A stretch of 64,000 bases of DNA from Bathyarchaeum sp964418675 (GCA_964418675.1 CAYQMM010000002.1:62001-126000); one strand, 5' to 3'. Numbered from the stretch's first letter, positions 1 through 9,144 are shown. The notes: generated by a model not told the origin, from the letters alone. A program made the numbers and translations.

Positions 1-117
1 GTTTTCTCTTAATGCGGTTTTAACTCTCTGTAACAGACTGTAGAGTCCAAATGCTATCTCTTTATTAATGGCGTCATGGAAGATATTTTTCCGGTTTAGA
101 GGGAGTTCTGCTAGCCT

Positions 118-2391
118 TTGCATGCCGAAATCAAGGTCAGCGGCATAGTTCAGGGCGTGGGTTTCCGCCCCTTCATCTATCGAACAGCAGTAAAAAACGG
201 GTTGGTCGGCTATGTGCGAAACAGGGGAGACGCTGTCGTCGAAATAGTTGTTGAAGGAAACAAAGACAATATCGCCCAGTTCCTAAAGGACCTAGAGAAG
301 GAAAAGCCTCCTTTGGCGCAAATCTTCAACCTAACAACCAACTATGGAGAAGACGAGGGCGCTTTCAAGAAGTTTACCATCATCGAAAGTTCTGGGGAAG
401 CTGAGCTTTCGGGGTCTGTAGTTCCACCGGACGTTTCAATCTGTGACGATTGCCTAAGGGAACTTCGGGAACCCGAAAACAGACGCTTCAACTACTTCTT
501 CATAACCTGTACTAACTGCGGTCCCAGATACACCATAATCAGGGAGCTTCCCTACGACAGGTCAAACACCACCATGCAAGACTTCCAGATGTGCAATTTC
601 TGTTCCAGAGAGTACCGAGACCCGTCAAACCGCAGATTTCACGCCCAGACAGTAGCATGCCCACGGTGCGGTCCGAAAGCTTACCTTGCATCTAAGCATG
701 GCGAGCCGCTGGAATTTGAAGACCCCATAAGGGAAGCAGGAAGACTACTCGAAGAAGGCTACATTGTTGCGATTAAGGGAAACGGAGGCTTCCATGTTGC
801 CACAGCCACAACCAAGGCAGAGCCTATTGCCAGACTGAGAATGGCTAAACATAGAAAACAGAAACCCTTCGCCATAATGGCTCCAGACCTAGAGACCGTG
901 AAGACCTTCGCAACGGTGAACCCTTGGGAAGCTGAGCTTCTGACAAGCTACCGTAAACCCATCATTCTCCTACAGAAGAGGAGCGATTATTACCTTTCAG
1001 AACTGGTTTCCCCAGAATTGCACACTGTAGGCGTGATGCTTCCCTACACTGGACTGCACGCCATGCTCTTTGACGGGGTTAGGGAGCCTGCCTTTGTCAT
1101 GACCAGCGCAAACCCGCCCAGCGAACCCATCGTCACAAGAAACGATGAGGCAATAAGGAAGCTCGGCTCTGATGTAGACTATTTTCTGCTCCACAACCGA
1201 ACCATAGCCCACAGGTGCGACGACTCGGTTGTCCGCTTCCACAGCGAAAACCCATGTCTGATTCGTCGTTCACGGGGATACGCTCCCGAACCCATCAGAC
1301 TAAATTCTGTTTCTGACAGTTGCGTCTTGGCGGTTGGCGGAGAACTCAATGTCACCTCCTGCCTGCTGAACGGGGACAGAGCCTTCCTTTCCCAGCATAT
1401 AGGCGACGTGGAGAACCTAGAGACTCTTCGTTTTCTCAAAGGCACCATAAACCACCTGACAAGATTAACCAATAGCAAAATCGAGGTTGTAGCCTGTGAC
1501 CTGCACCCCAAGTTCACTACCACAAAGTTGGCTCAAGAGTTGGGAAACCATCTTGATTGTCCAGTTGTTCAGGTTCAGCATCACCACGCCCATATTGCAG
1601 CGCTCATGGCAGAATGGAACGTTGATGAAGTTGTGGGGATAGCCTGTGATGGCTTCGGCTATGGCTCCGACGGCACGGCTTGGGGTGGAGAAGTTCTTTA
1701 CTGTAACCGAGGAGGCTTCAGGCGGTTGGGTCACCTTGAAGGTCAGCCCATGGTTGGGGGAGACTTGGCTACGCTCTATCCGTTAAGGATGGCTGCGGGA
1801 ATACTTCACGGTGAGACTAATATTACAGAATGGCTGTTGTCGCTAAGCGACAAGTTTCCTCATGGAGAAAAGGAAGCCGAAGTAGTCATCAAGCAGTTAG
1901 AGAAGGGGTTGGCGCCAGAGACTACAAGCTGCGGAAGAGTGCTGGATGCCGTTTCAGCAATATTGGGGGTATGCTATGAGCGCACCTACGAGGGGGAACC
2001 AGCCATGAAACTGGAATCCACCGCCCTGAAGGGCAAAGATGTGCTAAACGTGGCTTCCCGCTTTACTGGAAATGTGTTGGATACGACCTTTCTTGTCAAC
2101 GAAATCTTCACAAGGAAGGACAGCCTTTCCGTAGCCGATTTAGCATCTTCAGCCCAATCCTATCTTGCAAGGGGTCTAGCTGAGCTTGCGGTGAAGGAGG
2201 CGGGACAGCTATGTGTCAAGCATGTGGGTTTCTCTGGAGGAGTCGCCTACAACAAATACATCACAGCAACCATCAGAAAAGCGGTTGAGAAAGAAGACTT
2301 CAAGTTTCTTGTTCACAAGAAAATTCCAGCTGGAGACGGAGGAACCTCCTTTGGTCAAGCAATCGTTGCAAACTTCCAGAATTTCTGCTAA
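118..2391 (+). CDS. hypF: Carbamoyltransferase HypF, [NiFe]-hydrogenase maturation
   Basis: HypF uses carbamoyl phosphate and ATP to make a thiocarbamate on the C-terminal Cys of HypE, the source of the cyanide ligands of the NiFe centre. The 757-aa length is normal for the family. All four domains are present in order: acylphosphatase (residues ~1-90, motif GVGFRPF), paired CxxC zinc fingers (~107-185, CDDC, CTNC, CNFC, CPRC), a YrdC-like domain (~200-390) and a Kae1-like domain (~400-757) with the metal-binding HHHAH motif. The start is TTG; a purine-rich GAGGGA lies about 13 bases upstream, and the acylphosphatase domain begins at once (HAEIKVSG), which supports it. It is separated from hypC-hypB-hypA-hypD by two small unrelated genes. 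Identification is certain. Confidence 0.97.
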   Translation: MHAEIKVSGIVQGVGFRPFIYRTAVKNGLVGYVRNRGDAVVEIVVEGNKDNIAQFLKDLEKEKPPLAQIFNLTTNYGEDEGAFKKFTIIESSGEAELSGSVVPPDVSICDDCLRELREPENRRFNYFFITCTNCGPRYTIIRELPYDRSNTTMQDFQMCNFCSREYRDPSNRRFHAQTVACPRCGPKAYLASKHGEPLEFEDPIREAGRLLEEGYIVAIKGNGGFHVATATTKAEPIARLRMAKHRKQKPFAIMAPDLETVKTFATVNPWEAELLTSYRKPIILLQKRSDYYLSELVSPELHTVGVMLPYTGLHAMLFDGVREPAFVMTSANPPSEPIVTRNDEAIRKLGSDVDYFLLHNRTIAHRCDDSVVRFHSENPCLIRRSRGYAPEPIRLNSVSDSCVLAVGGELNVTSCLLNGDRAFLSQHIGDVENLETLRFLKGTINHLTRLTNSKIEVVACDLHPKFTTTKLAQELGNHLDCPVVQVQHHHAHIAALMAEWNVDEVVGIACDGFGYGSDGTAWGGEVLYCNRGGFRRLGHLEGQPMVGGDLATLYPLRMAAGILHGETNITEWLLSLSDKFPHGEKEAEVVIKQLEKGLAPETTSCGRVLDAVSAILGVCYERTYEGEPAMKLESTALKGKDVLNVASRFTGNVLDTTFLVNEIFTRKDSLSVADLASSAQSYLARGLAELAVKEAGQLCVKHVGFSGGVAYNKYITATIRKAVEKEDFKFLVHKKIPAGDGGTSFGQAIVANFQNFC

Positions 2392-2397
2392 AGTATT

Positions 2398-3030
2398 CTA
2401 TTCGCCAAATTTATCCCATTCTTCTAATTTGTTCCCACATCCCTTGCAGTAGTAGACTTCTTTGCCACCCCAAAAACTGGTTCTGGTAGTATAGCAACGA
2501 AGGCATATGTATCCTCCGCAATGCTTGCAGTAAAGAGAGAACACAAAGGGATGTTGGGAGTATCCTTTTTTAATCGTCTCCCGTGTACGGCGTTTCATTT
2601 CCTTTGTGCTTATAATAGCATTGAACTCCACAGCATAGTGTTCTTCACAAAATTGTTTCCCACATACGGCACAAGAAAGTTTGTTTATGTTTTTGCATGA
2701 ACCTGATAGAGCCGAACAGCTTAGACCTTTTTCTTCAACGCATTTCTTGCAGATAATTTTTTCAAACCCTTGTTCTTTGGTTACCTGTATACAATTCTCA
2801 CAAAGATATTCTGCTTCGCAATCTCTACAGATGTATCCTTCGCCAGCTTTGACAGGTCGTCCACAATTAGGACAGTTATGAGCCCGAGTATCATGAATGA
2901 CCTCTTTCTTTGTGGTATCTACGAAGACGAATGTTGATTTGCAATGATTGCATTGATATTCGTGTCTTTTCTCGTCTTTCAGACTTGACGAAGAACCGCA
3001 CCGAGGACATCGAATCTCAACAATTGACAT
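2398..3030 (-). CDS. Multi-zinc-ribbon protein, function unknown
   Basis: This protein of about 210 aa is almost wholly built from CxxC pairs: CPRCG and CNHC at the N-terminus form one zinc ribbon, then CPNCG, CRDC, CENC, CKKC, CAVCG, CKHCG, CLRC and CKGCG follow. It has no hydrophobic segment and is probably cytosolic. The start is taken as the ATG followed by SIVEIRCPRCG, because the first zinc ribbon begins right there; an in-frame ATG nine codons upstream is possible. It converges on hypF with only six bases between stops. It may be a nucleic-acid or protein-interaction module. I do not recognise the family. Confidence 0.75.
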   Translation of the reverse strand: MSIVEIRCPRCGSSSSLKDEKRHEYQCNHCKSTFVFVDTTKKEVIHDTRAHNCPNCGRPVKAGEGYICRDCEAEYLCENCIQVTKEQGFEKIICKKCVEEKGLSCSALSGSCKNINKLSCAVCGKQFCEEHYAVEFNAIISTKEMKRRTRETIKKGYSQHPFVFSLYCKHCGGYICLRCYTTRTSFWGGKEVYYCKGCGNKLEEWDKFGE

Positions 3031-3175
3031 TGTTACTTCGCAACATAATAAATTCATGTGTCAAATATTTAAGATTTGAATAGGATTTATCGCTCCTCGT
3101 CCCGTTTCTTATGGATATTGCTACATATCACATTAGTTTAATATCTGTATGCCAATAATTAATGTTTGAGGACTT

Positions 3176-3619
3176 ATGGAACTTCAAGACCGAATAAACG
3201 CAAGAGAAAATTCAACCCTTGTCTTTGCCACAGTTGCAGCCTCTGCTTCTCTTGTGGTTCTTGCGGTTGTTTTGCAGTATCCTGACCTTAAGATTCTAAA
3301 AATCTATCCGTGGGTTAAACATATAGGATTGATGTTTTCGGTCTTAGGACCCTTATACAGAGAGGTCACTATTTTTACTATTGATTACCTTGATTACAGA
3401 AAGCTACCTAGACGAAATTATCCATTAAAGGCAACGCTACCTCGTATGATTATCCTCAGATTCTTTCTGTTTCTTCCCTCAGTAGCTTGGGTAATCATTT
3501 ACACAGGAAATCCAGCATGTTTTTGGACAACAATCTTCTTAGCTTTTGCTATAGCTTGCGCTGTTTCCTTTCTTGAATTATTGGTCAGAGAACATGCCCG
3601 AACAGAAATCTACTATTGA
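3176..3619 (+). CDS. Small integral membrane protein, unknown
   Basis: A 147-aa protein with about four hydrophobic stretches: residues ~15-34, ~48-62, ~90-106 and ~113-133. Basic loops (YRKLPRRNYP) lie between them. This is a multi-span membrane protein with no motif I recognise. The ATG is preceded by TTTGAGGACTT, a weak ribosome-binding site. It stands alone between the zinc-ribbon gene and the hyp cluster; nothing ties it to hydrogenase maturation. Confidence 0.6.
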   Translation: MELQDRINARENSTLVFATVAASASLVVLAVVLQYPDLKILKIYPWVKHIGLMFSVLGPLYREVTIFTIDYLDYRKLPRRNYPLKATLPRMIILRFFLFLPSVAWVIIYTGNPACFWTTIFLAFAIACAVSFLELLVREHARTEIYY

Positions 3620-3701
3620 GTGATAAGAAAAGGTTGGAAGATACGAAAACATCATGTTACCACTTCGGAGGTTCATAAGATGGTATCCTACAACGTAATA
3701 T

Positions 3702-3818
3702 GTGTGGGTTAGTGAAACGCATCTAAGAAAAAACAGTGAACAGATCAAGCTTGAATTGGATGAACTACATAACAGCAGTAAACCAGAACCATTTTATCTT
3801 GCCATCAAAGGTTTATAG
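3702..3818 (+). CDS. Short reading frame directly upstream of hypC (38 codons)
   Basis: A GTG-initiated frame of 38 codons has protein-like composition (ending PEPFYLAIKGL) and stops inside the AGGTGA that serves as the hypC ribosome-binding site. It could be a small protein translationally coupled to hypC, or the 3' remnant of a lost gene. No ribosome-binding site is visible for the GTG. No family recognised. Confidence 0.25.
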   Translation: MWVSETHLRKNSEQIKLELDELHNSSKPEPFYLAIKGL

Positions 3819-3830
3819 GTGAATAAGAAA

Positions 3831-4055
3831 ATGTGTCTAGCAATTCCCGCAAAGGTTCTTGAAGTTCAGGGAGATGTTGCAAGGGTGGATTTTGGGCAAG
3901 GGGTCGCCAGAGAAGTGAATGTCATGCTGGTGGACGCCCATGTTGGAGAATACGTTCTGGTTCACGCGGGATACGCAATACAGGTCGTCAACCAGGAGGC
4001 TGCTGAGGAGAGCCTCCGTTTGTGGCGAGAAATCTTGGCACAGAACGAGAGGTGA
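3831..4055 (+). CDS. hypC: Hydrogenase assembly chaperone HypC
   Basis: HypC is a small OB-fold chaperone that works with HypD in building the Fe(CN)2CO group and delivers it to the hydrogenase large subunit. The start is fixed by the signature MCLAIPAKV: Cys2 is the functional residue and must follow the initiator Met, so the GTG four codons upstream is rejected. AGGTGA lies about 10 bases before this ATG. The 74-aa length is normal. It begins the tight hypC-hypB-hypA-hypD run, with a 9-base gap to hypB. Confidence 0.95.
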   Translation: MCLAIPAKVLEVQGDVARVDFGQGVAREVNVMLVDAHVGEYVLVHAGYAIQVVNQEAAEESLRLWREILAQNER

Positions 4056-4064
4056 AAGTGTCAG

Positions 4065-4742
4065 ATGGCGAATCTGAAGGAAGTAGTGAAGGCTGAAGAA
4101 GAGACCTTCGAGATAGAGCCGGGAATGGACATTCTGGAAGCCAACGAAAAACTTGCATTGAAGAACCTGGAGCTTCTCAGGAAACATAAGGTAAAGGCTA
4201 TCGATGTTATGGGGTCTATAGGCGCAGGAAAAACCAGTCTGATAGAAAAGCTTGTTCAAACCCTCAAGAAGAAGTACAGAATCGCGGTCTTCAAGGGCGA
4301 CTTGACCACAACCATCGATGCTGAGCGCATAGGGCGCCACGGAGTCAAGGTTGTAGCCATCAACACTGGAAGAGAGTGCCATCTGGACGCCAACTTGGTT
4401 GCGAAGGCTGTCCAGAGAATCAGCTTGGAGGACATTGACCTCTTGTTCATCGAGAACGTTGGGAACCTCATCTGCCCCGCTGAATTCCCTCTTGGCACAG
4501 AGAAACGGGTTGTTGTTGTAAGCGTCACTGAAGGTCCCTACATGGTTGTTAAGCATCCCTTCAGCTTCATGGACGCGGATGTAATGGTTATCAACAAGAA
4601 AGACCTGGCAAAGGTGATGAAGGTGGATACCGAGAAACTGGAAATGGACGTTAAAGAGATAAAGCCAGACATGAAGGTTGTGGTTACCAACGCCCTAAGC
4701 GGGGAAGGCGTTGAAAAACTGGTTGAGGCGTTGGAACTATAA
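4065..4742 (+). CDS. hypB: Hydrogenase nickel-incorporation GTPase HypB
   Basis: HypB is a SIMIBI-class GTPase that, with HypA, inserts nickel into the hydrogenase large subunit. Seen: P-loop GSIGAGKTS (~51-59), the ECHLDA segment with metal-binding Cys-His at the dimer interface, ENVGNL (Walker B region), NKKDL (guanine specificity) and a C-terminal SALSGEG-like loop (NALSGEG). The N-terminus lacks the His-rich nickel-storage stretch and the CxxCGC site of some bacterial HypB, as is usual in archaea. The 225-aa length is normal. Confidence 0.97.
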   Translation: MANLKEVVKAEEETFEIEPGMDILEANEKLALKNLELLRKHKVKAIDVMGSIGAGKTSLIEKLVQTLKKKYRIAVFKGDLTTTIDAERIGRHGVKVVAINTGRECHLDANLVAKAVQRISLEDIDLLFIENVGNLICPAEFPLGTEKRVVVVSVTEGPYMVVKHPFSFMDADVMVINKKDLAKVMKVDTEKLEMDVKEIKPDMKVVVTNALSGEGVEKLVEALEL

Positions 4743-4771
4743 CTCGCTAAACTTTGGGGAGCAGCTTAGAA

Positions 4772-5143
4772 GTGCATGAGCTTTCTATGACCACGCAGAT
4801 CGTGGAGGGTGTTCTTGGAGAGGCAAAGAAACATGGTGCAAAGAAGGTTACGGAGGTTCATCTGGTCATAGGGAAACTGACGTTTCTAGGCATCGAGCAG
4901 GTTCGCTTCGCCTACCGCATACTGGTGGAAGACACCATAATGAAGGGTTCAAAGCTGATTATCAAAGAGAGAGACGGCGTCATCGAATGCCCGAACTGCG
5001 GCTACAGAGGAACCCTAGAATTCGAAGACGACCTCATCTATCATGTTCCAACTCCAATCCTCAAGTGTCCTGAATGCGGGGAAGCAGCGAAAATTGTTGA
5101 AGGGAGAGAGTGCACGATAGAGAGCATAAGAATGGTGAAGTAG
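4772..5143 (+). CDS. hypA: Hydrogenase nickel metallochaperone HypA
   Basis: HypA binds nickel through its N-terminal Met-His-Glu and hands it on with HypB. The start is set at GTG 4772, giving MHELSM; a TTG six codons upstream would bury His2, which must be next to the N-terminus. GGGGAG at 4756-4761 is correctly spaced from this GTG. The C-terminal half carries the structural zinc site, CPNCG near residue 73 and CPECG near 104. The length of 123 aa is normal. The next gene, hypD, starts 11 bases after its stop. Confidence 0.95.
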   Translation: MHELSMTTQIVEGVLGEAKKHGAKKVTEVHLVIGKLTFLGIEQVRFAYRILVEDTIMKGSKLIIKERDGVIECPNCGYRGTLEFEDDLIYHVPTPILKCPECGEAAKIVEGRECTIESIRMVK

Positions 5144-5154
5144 GGGAGAAAGGC

Positions 5155-6252
5155 ATGAAGGCGTTGAATCAGGGCGGGAAGTTCAGGGACCCAGCCTTGG
5201 CAAAGAAGGTTGCAGAACACATCAAAGAGCTGGCGCCATCCTATGAAACAAAATTCTGTCACGTCTGCGGAACCCACGAGTGGACAATCACCCACTACGG
5301 ACTTCGCTCCCTCCTTCCCGAGGCTGTAGATGTGATTGCTGGACCCGGATGTCCAGTCTGCATTCTCCCCGCAGCCGAGATTGACGAAGCCATAGCCTTG
5401 GCGCAGAGAGGCGTAACGGTAACAACATTTGGTGATCTGCTTCGGGTGCCCGGTTCAGAAACTTCTCTTCAGGAAGCTAAGGCGTCTGGGGGAGATGTCA
5501 GAGTAGTGTATAGCTTGAGGGATGCCATTCAGATGGCTGAGAAGAATCCGAGTAAGGAGTTCGTGTTTTTCGCCGTTGGGTTCGAGACTACGGCGCCGAC
5601 TACTGCCATAGAGGTTTTGAATAAACCCCCGAAAAATTTTAGTTTCCTTGTTTCTCACAGACTGATTCCGCCAGCCATGGAGTTGCTCTTGGGCATAGGG
5701 GACCTGCATATTGACGGTTTCATCGCGGCTGGTCACGTCTCCACTATCATAGGGATGAAGGCTTACAAGATTTTTCCATCGGCTTATGGGATGCCCACTG
5801 TGGCTGCTGGATTTGAGCCTTTGGACGTTCTCTTCGCCGTCGATATGCTGCTTCAGCAGGTGAGGGATGGTGAGGCTAGACTGGAGAATGAGTATAAACG
5901 TGCTGTAACGTGGGAAGGCAATGTTAAGGCTCAAAAACTTATGGGGCAGGTGTTTGATGTGGTGGATGGACGGTGGAGAGGCTTGGGGAATCTTCCTCAT
6001 TCATCACTGGCGTTGAAGAAGGAGTTTGCAGCTTATGATGCCCGTAAAAGGTATGACTTGAAGATTGAGGGCGCCAGAGACATTTTGCATGGTTGCCTCT
6101 GCCATCTGGTGATGATTGGAAAAATAAAGCCTCCTGAATGCCCCCTCTACATGAAAAAGTGCCTTCCAGAATCTCCCAAAGGAGCATGCATGGTCTCCCT
6201 AGAAGGCACATGCAGAATCTGGGCAAAACACCGAGTCACTAAATTAAGGTAG
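5155..6252 (+). CDS. hypD: Hydrogenase maturation factor HypD
   Basis: HypD is the [4Fe-4S] scaffold on which the Fe(CN)2CO unit is assembled with HypC and HypE. Conserved motifs seen: FCHVCGTHE near the N-terminus, AGPGCPVC with its two cysteines, VGFETTAP, and the C-terminal Cys-rich part (HGCLCHLV, CPLY, GACMVS). The start at 5155 is chosen because AGGGGAGAAAGGC lies directly before it; an earlier in-frame ATG at 5110 would overlap hypA by 34 bases. The 365-aa length is normal. It is the last gene of the hypCBAD run. Confidence 0.96.
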   Translation: MKALNQGGKFRDPALAKKVAEHIKELAPSYETKFCHVCGTHEWTITHYGLRSLLPEAVDVIAGPGCPVCILPAAEIDEAIALAQRGVTVTTFGDLLRVPGSETSLQEAKASGGDVRVVYSLRDAIQMAEKNPSKEFVFFAVGFETTAPTTAIEVLNKPPKNFSFLVSHRLIPPAMELLLGIGDLHIDGFIAAGHVSTIIGMKAYKIFPSAYGMPTVAAGFEPLDVLFAVDMLLQQVRDGEARLENEYKRAVTWEGNVKAQKLMGQVFDVVDGRWRGLGNLPHSSLALKKEFAAYDARKRYDLKIEGARDILHGCLCHLVMIGKIKPPECPLYMKKCLPESPKGACMVSLEGTCRIWAKHRVTKLR

Positions 6253-6313
6253 TCAAAGTTTTTTGACAAAAATGCTTTTATTTTTTCTCCATGAAGATAT
6301 TTTTGGTGCTGGG

Positions 6314-6931
6314 ATGACAAGAACAGCATTAACATTTTCCTTTATTCTGGTACTTTGCTCTGCAGTGCTTAGCACACAGATAGTTAGCTTGGCAGAAGCA
6401 AATCCGGATTGGAATCCGTCAAAAGTCAGCACCCCTACGATTGAGATTTTGTTGCCAGTTGAGGGGCATAATTATTCTTCAAGCGATGTTTTGTTGAACT
6501 TTACTGTGATTAGACCAGCAGACTGGCTTTATTTTGCTTCTTTAGGCAACAATTCAGATGTCTACTTATCTCAAGGGCAGATAGAATTTGTTACCTACAG
6601 TGTAGATGGTATTGTGATGGATGGTATGGCTGATGAACATGAAAGCGAAAGAATTGAAGTAAATGACCATTCGAATACTGTTAACCCGCCATCAAATTTC
6701 AGTTTTTCATTCAATCTCAAGGGATTAGAGGATGGGCAACATACCATAAAGGTTTACACAGAAGGATATGTCAATGGCACCGGAGTGAGTGTAATCTCGC
6801 AAACAATTCACTTTGCAGTTTACACTCCAGAACCGCAGCCTTTCGCGACACCATTAGTTATAGCTCCCATCGCAACAGTTACAGTTGTGGGGGTAGGGTT
6901 GTTTGTCTACTTCAAGAAACGCAAAAGTTAA
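6314..6931 (+). CDS. Membrane-anchored surface protein, unknown
   Basis: A predicted secreted protein of about 205 aa. It has an N-terminal signal sequence (TALTFSFILVLCSAVLS), an extracellular part with several NxS/T sites and an Ig-like beta composition (PTIEILLPVEGHNYSS), and a C-terminal membrane span (~180-200) followed by KKRKS, so it is anchored with a short cytoplasmic tail. Such sequences are common in archaeal cell-surface proteins. The ATG at 6314 is preferred over a TTG at 6263 because the signal peptide starts there. It lies between hypD and hypE, but nothing points to a role in maturation. Confidence 0.65.
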   Translation: MTRTALTFSFILVLCSAVLSTQIVSLAEANPDWNPSKVSTPTIEILLPVEGHNYSSSDVLLNFTVIRPADWLYFASLGNNSDVYLSQGQIEFVTYSVDGIVMDGMADEHESERIEVNDHSNTVNPPSNFSFSFNLKGLEDGQHTIKVYTEGYVNGTGVSVISQTIHFAVYTPEPQPFATPLVIAPIATVTVVGVGLFVYFKKRKS

Positions 6932-6970
6932 GCAGAAAAATCGATTGCGCGTGTGAGTTTCGGTTTTTTG

Positions 6971-8017
6971 TTAGCAGATTCTTGGTATTGGGTCTCCTAT
7001 GGGGGGCGCTAGGATTCTTTTTCCGCCTACTACTGTTTCGAGAACGACCTCGCTGAAGTCTTCGGTTGCTTCACCTATTATTTGAGCGTCTCTGCCCTCC
7101 TTGGTCTCTCTTAGGACAGACAATATTTCTTCAGCCTTCTGGGGCACGACTCCTATGAGAACCTTGCCCTCATTTCCAATCTCCATGGGGTCTAATCCAA
7201 GCATTTCGCAGGCGGCTTTCACGTCTCCCCGAATCGGCACCTTAGCTTCCTGCACCAATATACCAACTTTGGACTTCTGATTCCATTCGTTCAGCGAGTT
7301 GGACAAGCCTCCCCGAGTGGGGTCCTTCATGGATACGATGCCGCCAACCTTCAGCAGCTTCATCACCACCTTGTTCAGGGGAGCCACATCAGATTTGATT
7401 TGGCTTCCAAAGTTGTAGCCTTCCTGCGCTGACAGTATCGTTATTCCATGGTCTCCTATTGTGCCTGAGATTATGAGTTTGTCGCCCTTTCTGAGGTTGG
7501 AATCGAGAATCCAACGGGAATCGAAGGTGCGGTGCTTCTGGACCTCGGCAATGTTGTTTTCCAGCGCCTCATTTCTCCTCCCTATCCCAGAGGTGTTGAT
7601 GATGCATCCTCCGAACCCGCTCTTCTCAACAACCTTCGTATCCCCTGTAACAATGTACACCTCAGCCTCCCGGCAGGTTTTCTCCATGCTCTCCAGAATT
7701 CTATCCAAGTCTGTTATTGGAAGCCCTTCCTCCAACACAAAACCGGACGTGAGAGCCATGGGTTCGGCGCCTATCATCGCTATGTCATTGACTGTGCCCG
7801 CCACAGCCAGCCTCCCTATATCTCCGCCCGGAAAGAAGAGGGGCTTCACAGCGTGAGAATCAGACTTTAGAACTATGTTATCGATTACCGCAGAATCGTC
7901 TAGGGCTTCCAGCGGAACCTCAGCGCTGCTTCCCCCAAGATGTCGCAGCACATAATTTTTAATCAGTTCGCTCATGACAGTTCCGCCGGCTCCGTGAGCC
8001 ATGGTTATGCGTTCCAT
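6971..8017 (-). CDS. hypE: Hydrogenase maturation factor HypE
   Basis: HypE dehydrates the thiocarboxamide placed on its C-terminal Cys by HypF to a thiocyanate, giving the cyanide ligand. It is a PurM/ThiL-like ATP-binding protein. Seen: ITMAHGAGG near the N-terminus, DDSAV, FPGGDIGRLAVAGTVND, VTGDTKVV, MKDPTRGGL and the diagnostic C-terminus PRIC ending in the acceptor Cys. The start is placed at ATG 8017, since GAGGAGAACCTG lies directly before it; an upstream in-frame start would add 44 residues not typical of HypE. The resulting 348 aa is normal. It is transcribed against the rest of the hyp cluster. Confidence 0.96.
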   Translation of the reverse strand: MERITMAHGAGGTVMSELIKNYVLRHLGGSSAEVPLEALDDSAVIDNIVLKSDSHAVKPLFFPGGDIGRLAVAGTVNDIAMIGAEPMALTSGFVLEEGLPITDLDRILESMEKTCREAEVYIVTGDTKVVEKSGFGGCIINTSGIGRRNEALENNIAEVQKHRTFDSRWILDSNLRKGDKLIISGTIGDHGITILSAQEGYNFGSQIKSDVAPLNKVVMKLLKVGGIVSMKDPTRGGLSNSLNEWNQKSKVGILVQEAKVPIRGDVKAACEMLGLDPMEIGNEGKVLIGVVPQKAEEILSVLRETKEGRDAQIIGEATEDFSEVVLETVVGGKRILAPPIGDPIPRIC

Positions 8018-8154
8018 CAGGTTCTCCTCAGGAAGAATTGAGGAACAGCCATTCTTAAACACTACCAAACAACAGGCGGGTACAGAGCTATTTCCCAAAA
8101 AGGCAGAGGCTTCTGTTTGCTCGTCTTGTATGTCTAGAGCAACAATCAATAAGG

Positions 8155-8162
8155 TTTATAAT
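8155..8162. promoter_or_regulatory. TATA-like box between hypE and the polyferredoxin gene
   Basis: TTTATAAT lies in the 275-base space between the divergent hypE and polyferredoxin genes. Read leftward it could drive hypE; read rightward it could drive the polyferredoxin-hdrA pair with a leader of about 110 bases. The sequence alone does not decide the direction. Confidence 0.35.
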
Positions 8163-8292
8163 GGTTCATGCAGCCTAATTCACAACCAAACGGAAACATC
8201 ACCTGAAGAACCAAAAGATATTATTTGGGTGGGGTGAAAAAACGCCCGTAAAACTGCTCAAAAACGAAAACGGAAACGAACTTGTCATAGAG

Positions 8293-9144
8293 ATGGTTTT
8301 GCACGCCAAACGATACTCCCTCACCTTAGACAAGAACAAGTGCACGGGCTGCGGTATCTGCATGGAAATCTGCCCCCGAGAAGCCATCCAAGTCACAAAG
8401 ACCCCAAAAACAGAGGGAGAAGAAGCGAAGCCTCCCACAGTAGCCATCAACGAAGAAAAGTGCACGTACTGTGGCATGTGCGAAGCCCTTTGTCCTTTCG
8501 GAGCTTTAAGCTTAAAGATTAACGGAGAACATGTGATTCCCGTGGTCAACAGCGAAAGCTTTCCCCAGCTTATACGGGAGATAACGGTTGACGAAACCAA
8601 GTGCGGTTTGGAGTGCATGGAAATTGAGGAACCTTGCCCCCTAGACTTAATCACGGTAAGCGTGAACAATCCAGACGGAAAAGACGCAACGTCCAAAGTC
8701 ACAGTGAAGATAGACAAGGGCTCCTGTCCATGCTGCAGGATATGCGAAACAAAATTTCCAGACGGCGCGATACGGGTAGAAAAAATATTCCACGGAAGCC
8801 TCAGAATTAATCGCGAAAAATGCCCTGAAGGCTGCCACGACTGCCTCGACGTCTGTCCAATCCCCGGCGTCCTGTATCTCTCGGACGACGGAAAAGTCAA
8901 TGTTAACGAGCTGAATTGCATCTACTGCAGTGTTTGCAGAATCGCTTGTCCTGAGGAGGAAGCGCTGGAGCTTAACAGAACGCGCATCCGTCACACTGAA
9001 GTTCATTCTGGAGCGTGGAATAAAGCCCTTGAAAAACTTGCTTCTACCAAGGCTATGACAAAGGAACTGAAAACTAAGAGTGGAAAGAGACTGAAGGAAT
9101 CCGTTACGAAAAGATTCCCCCCTGAGGTGGAGAATGATGTCTGA
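8293..9144 (+). CDS. Polyferredoxin (multiple [4Fe-4S]) next to HdrA
   Basis: A cysteine-rich electron carrier of 283 aa. Clusters read in order: CTGCGIC..CP, CTYCGMC..CP, a loosely spaced CGLEC..CP, CCRIC (odd, CETKFP in place of a second CxxxCP), CPEGCHDC..CP and CIYCSVC..CP. It resembles the MvhB/HdrA-associated polyferredoxins that pass electrons between hydrogenase and heterodisulfide reductase modules. Its stop overlaps the hdrA start by 11 bases, so the two are co-translated. The start is uncertain: the frame stays open upstream and reads protein-like (KLLKNENGNELVIE) back to a CTG at 8254 with GGGGTGA before it, so a non-AUG start about 13 codons earlier is possible. Confidence 0.85.
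   Translation: MVLHAKRYSLTLDKNKCTGCGICMEICPREAIQVTKTPKTEGEEAKPPTVAINEEKCTYCGMCEALCPFGALSLKINGEHVIPVVNSESFPQLIREITVDETKCGLECMEIEEPCPLDLITVSVNNPDGKDATSKVTVKIDKGSCPCCRICETKFPDGAIRVEKIFHGSLRINREKCPEGCHDCLDVCPIPGVLYLSDDGKVNVNELNCIYCSVCRIACPEEEALELNRTRIRHTEVHSGAWNKALEKLASTKAMTKELKTKSGKRLKESVTKRFPPEVENDV

Noticed and set aside
3837..4556. 239-codon open frame on the minus strand
   Set aside because: Antisense to hypC and hypB, both certain.
8199..8921. 240-codon open frame on the minus strand
   Set aside because: Antisense to the polyferredoxin, whose Cys motifs prove the plus strand is coding.
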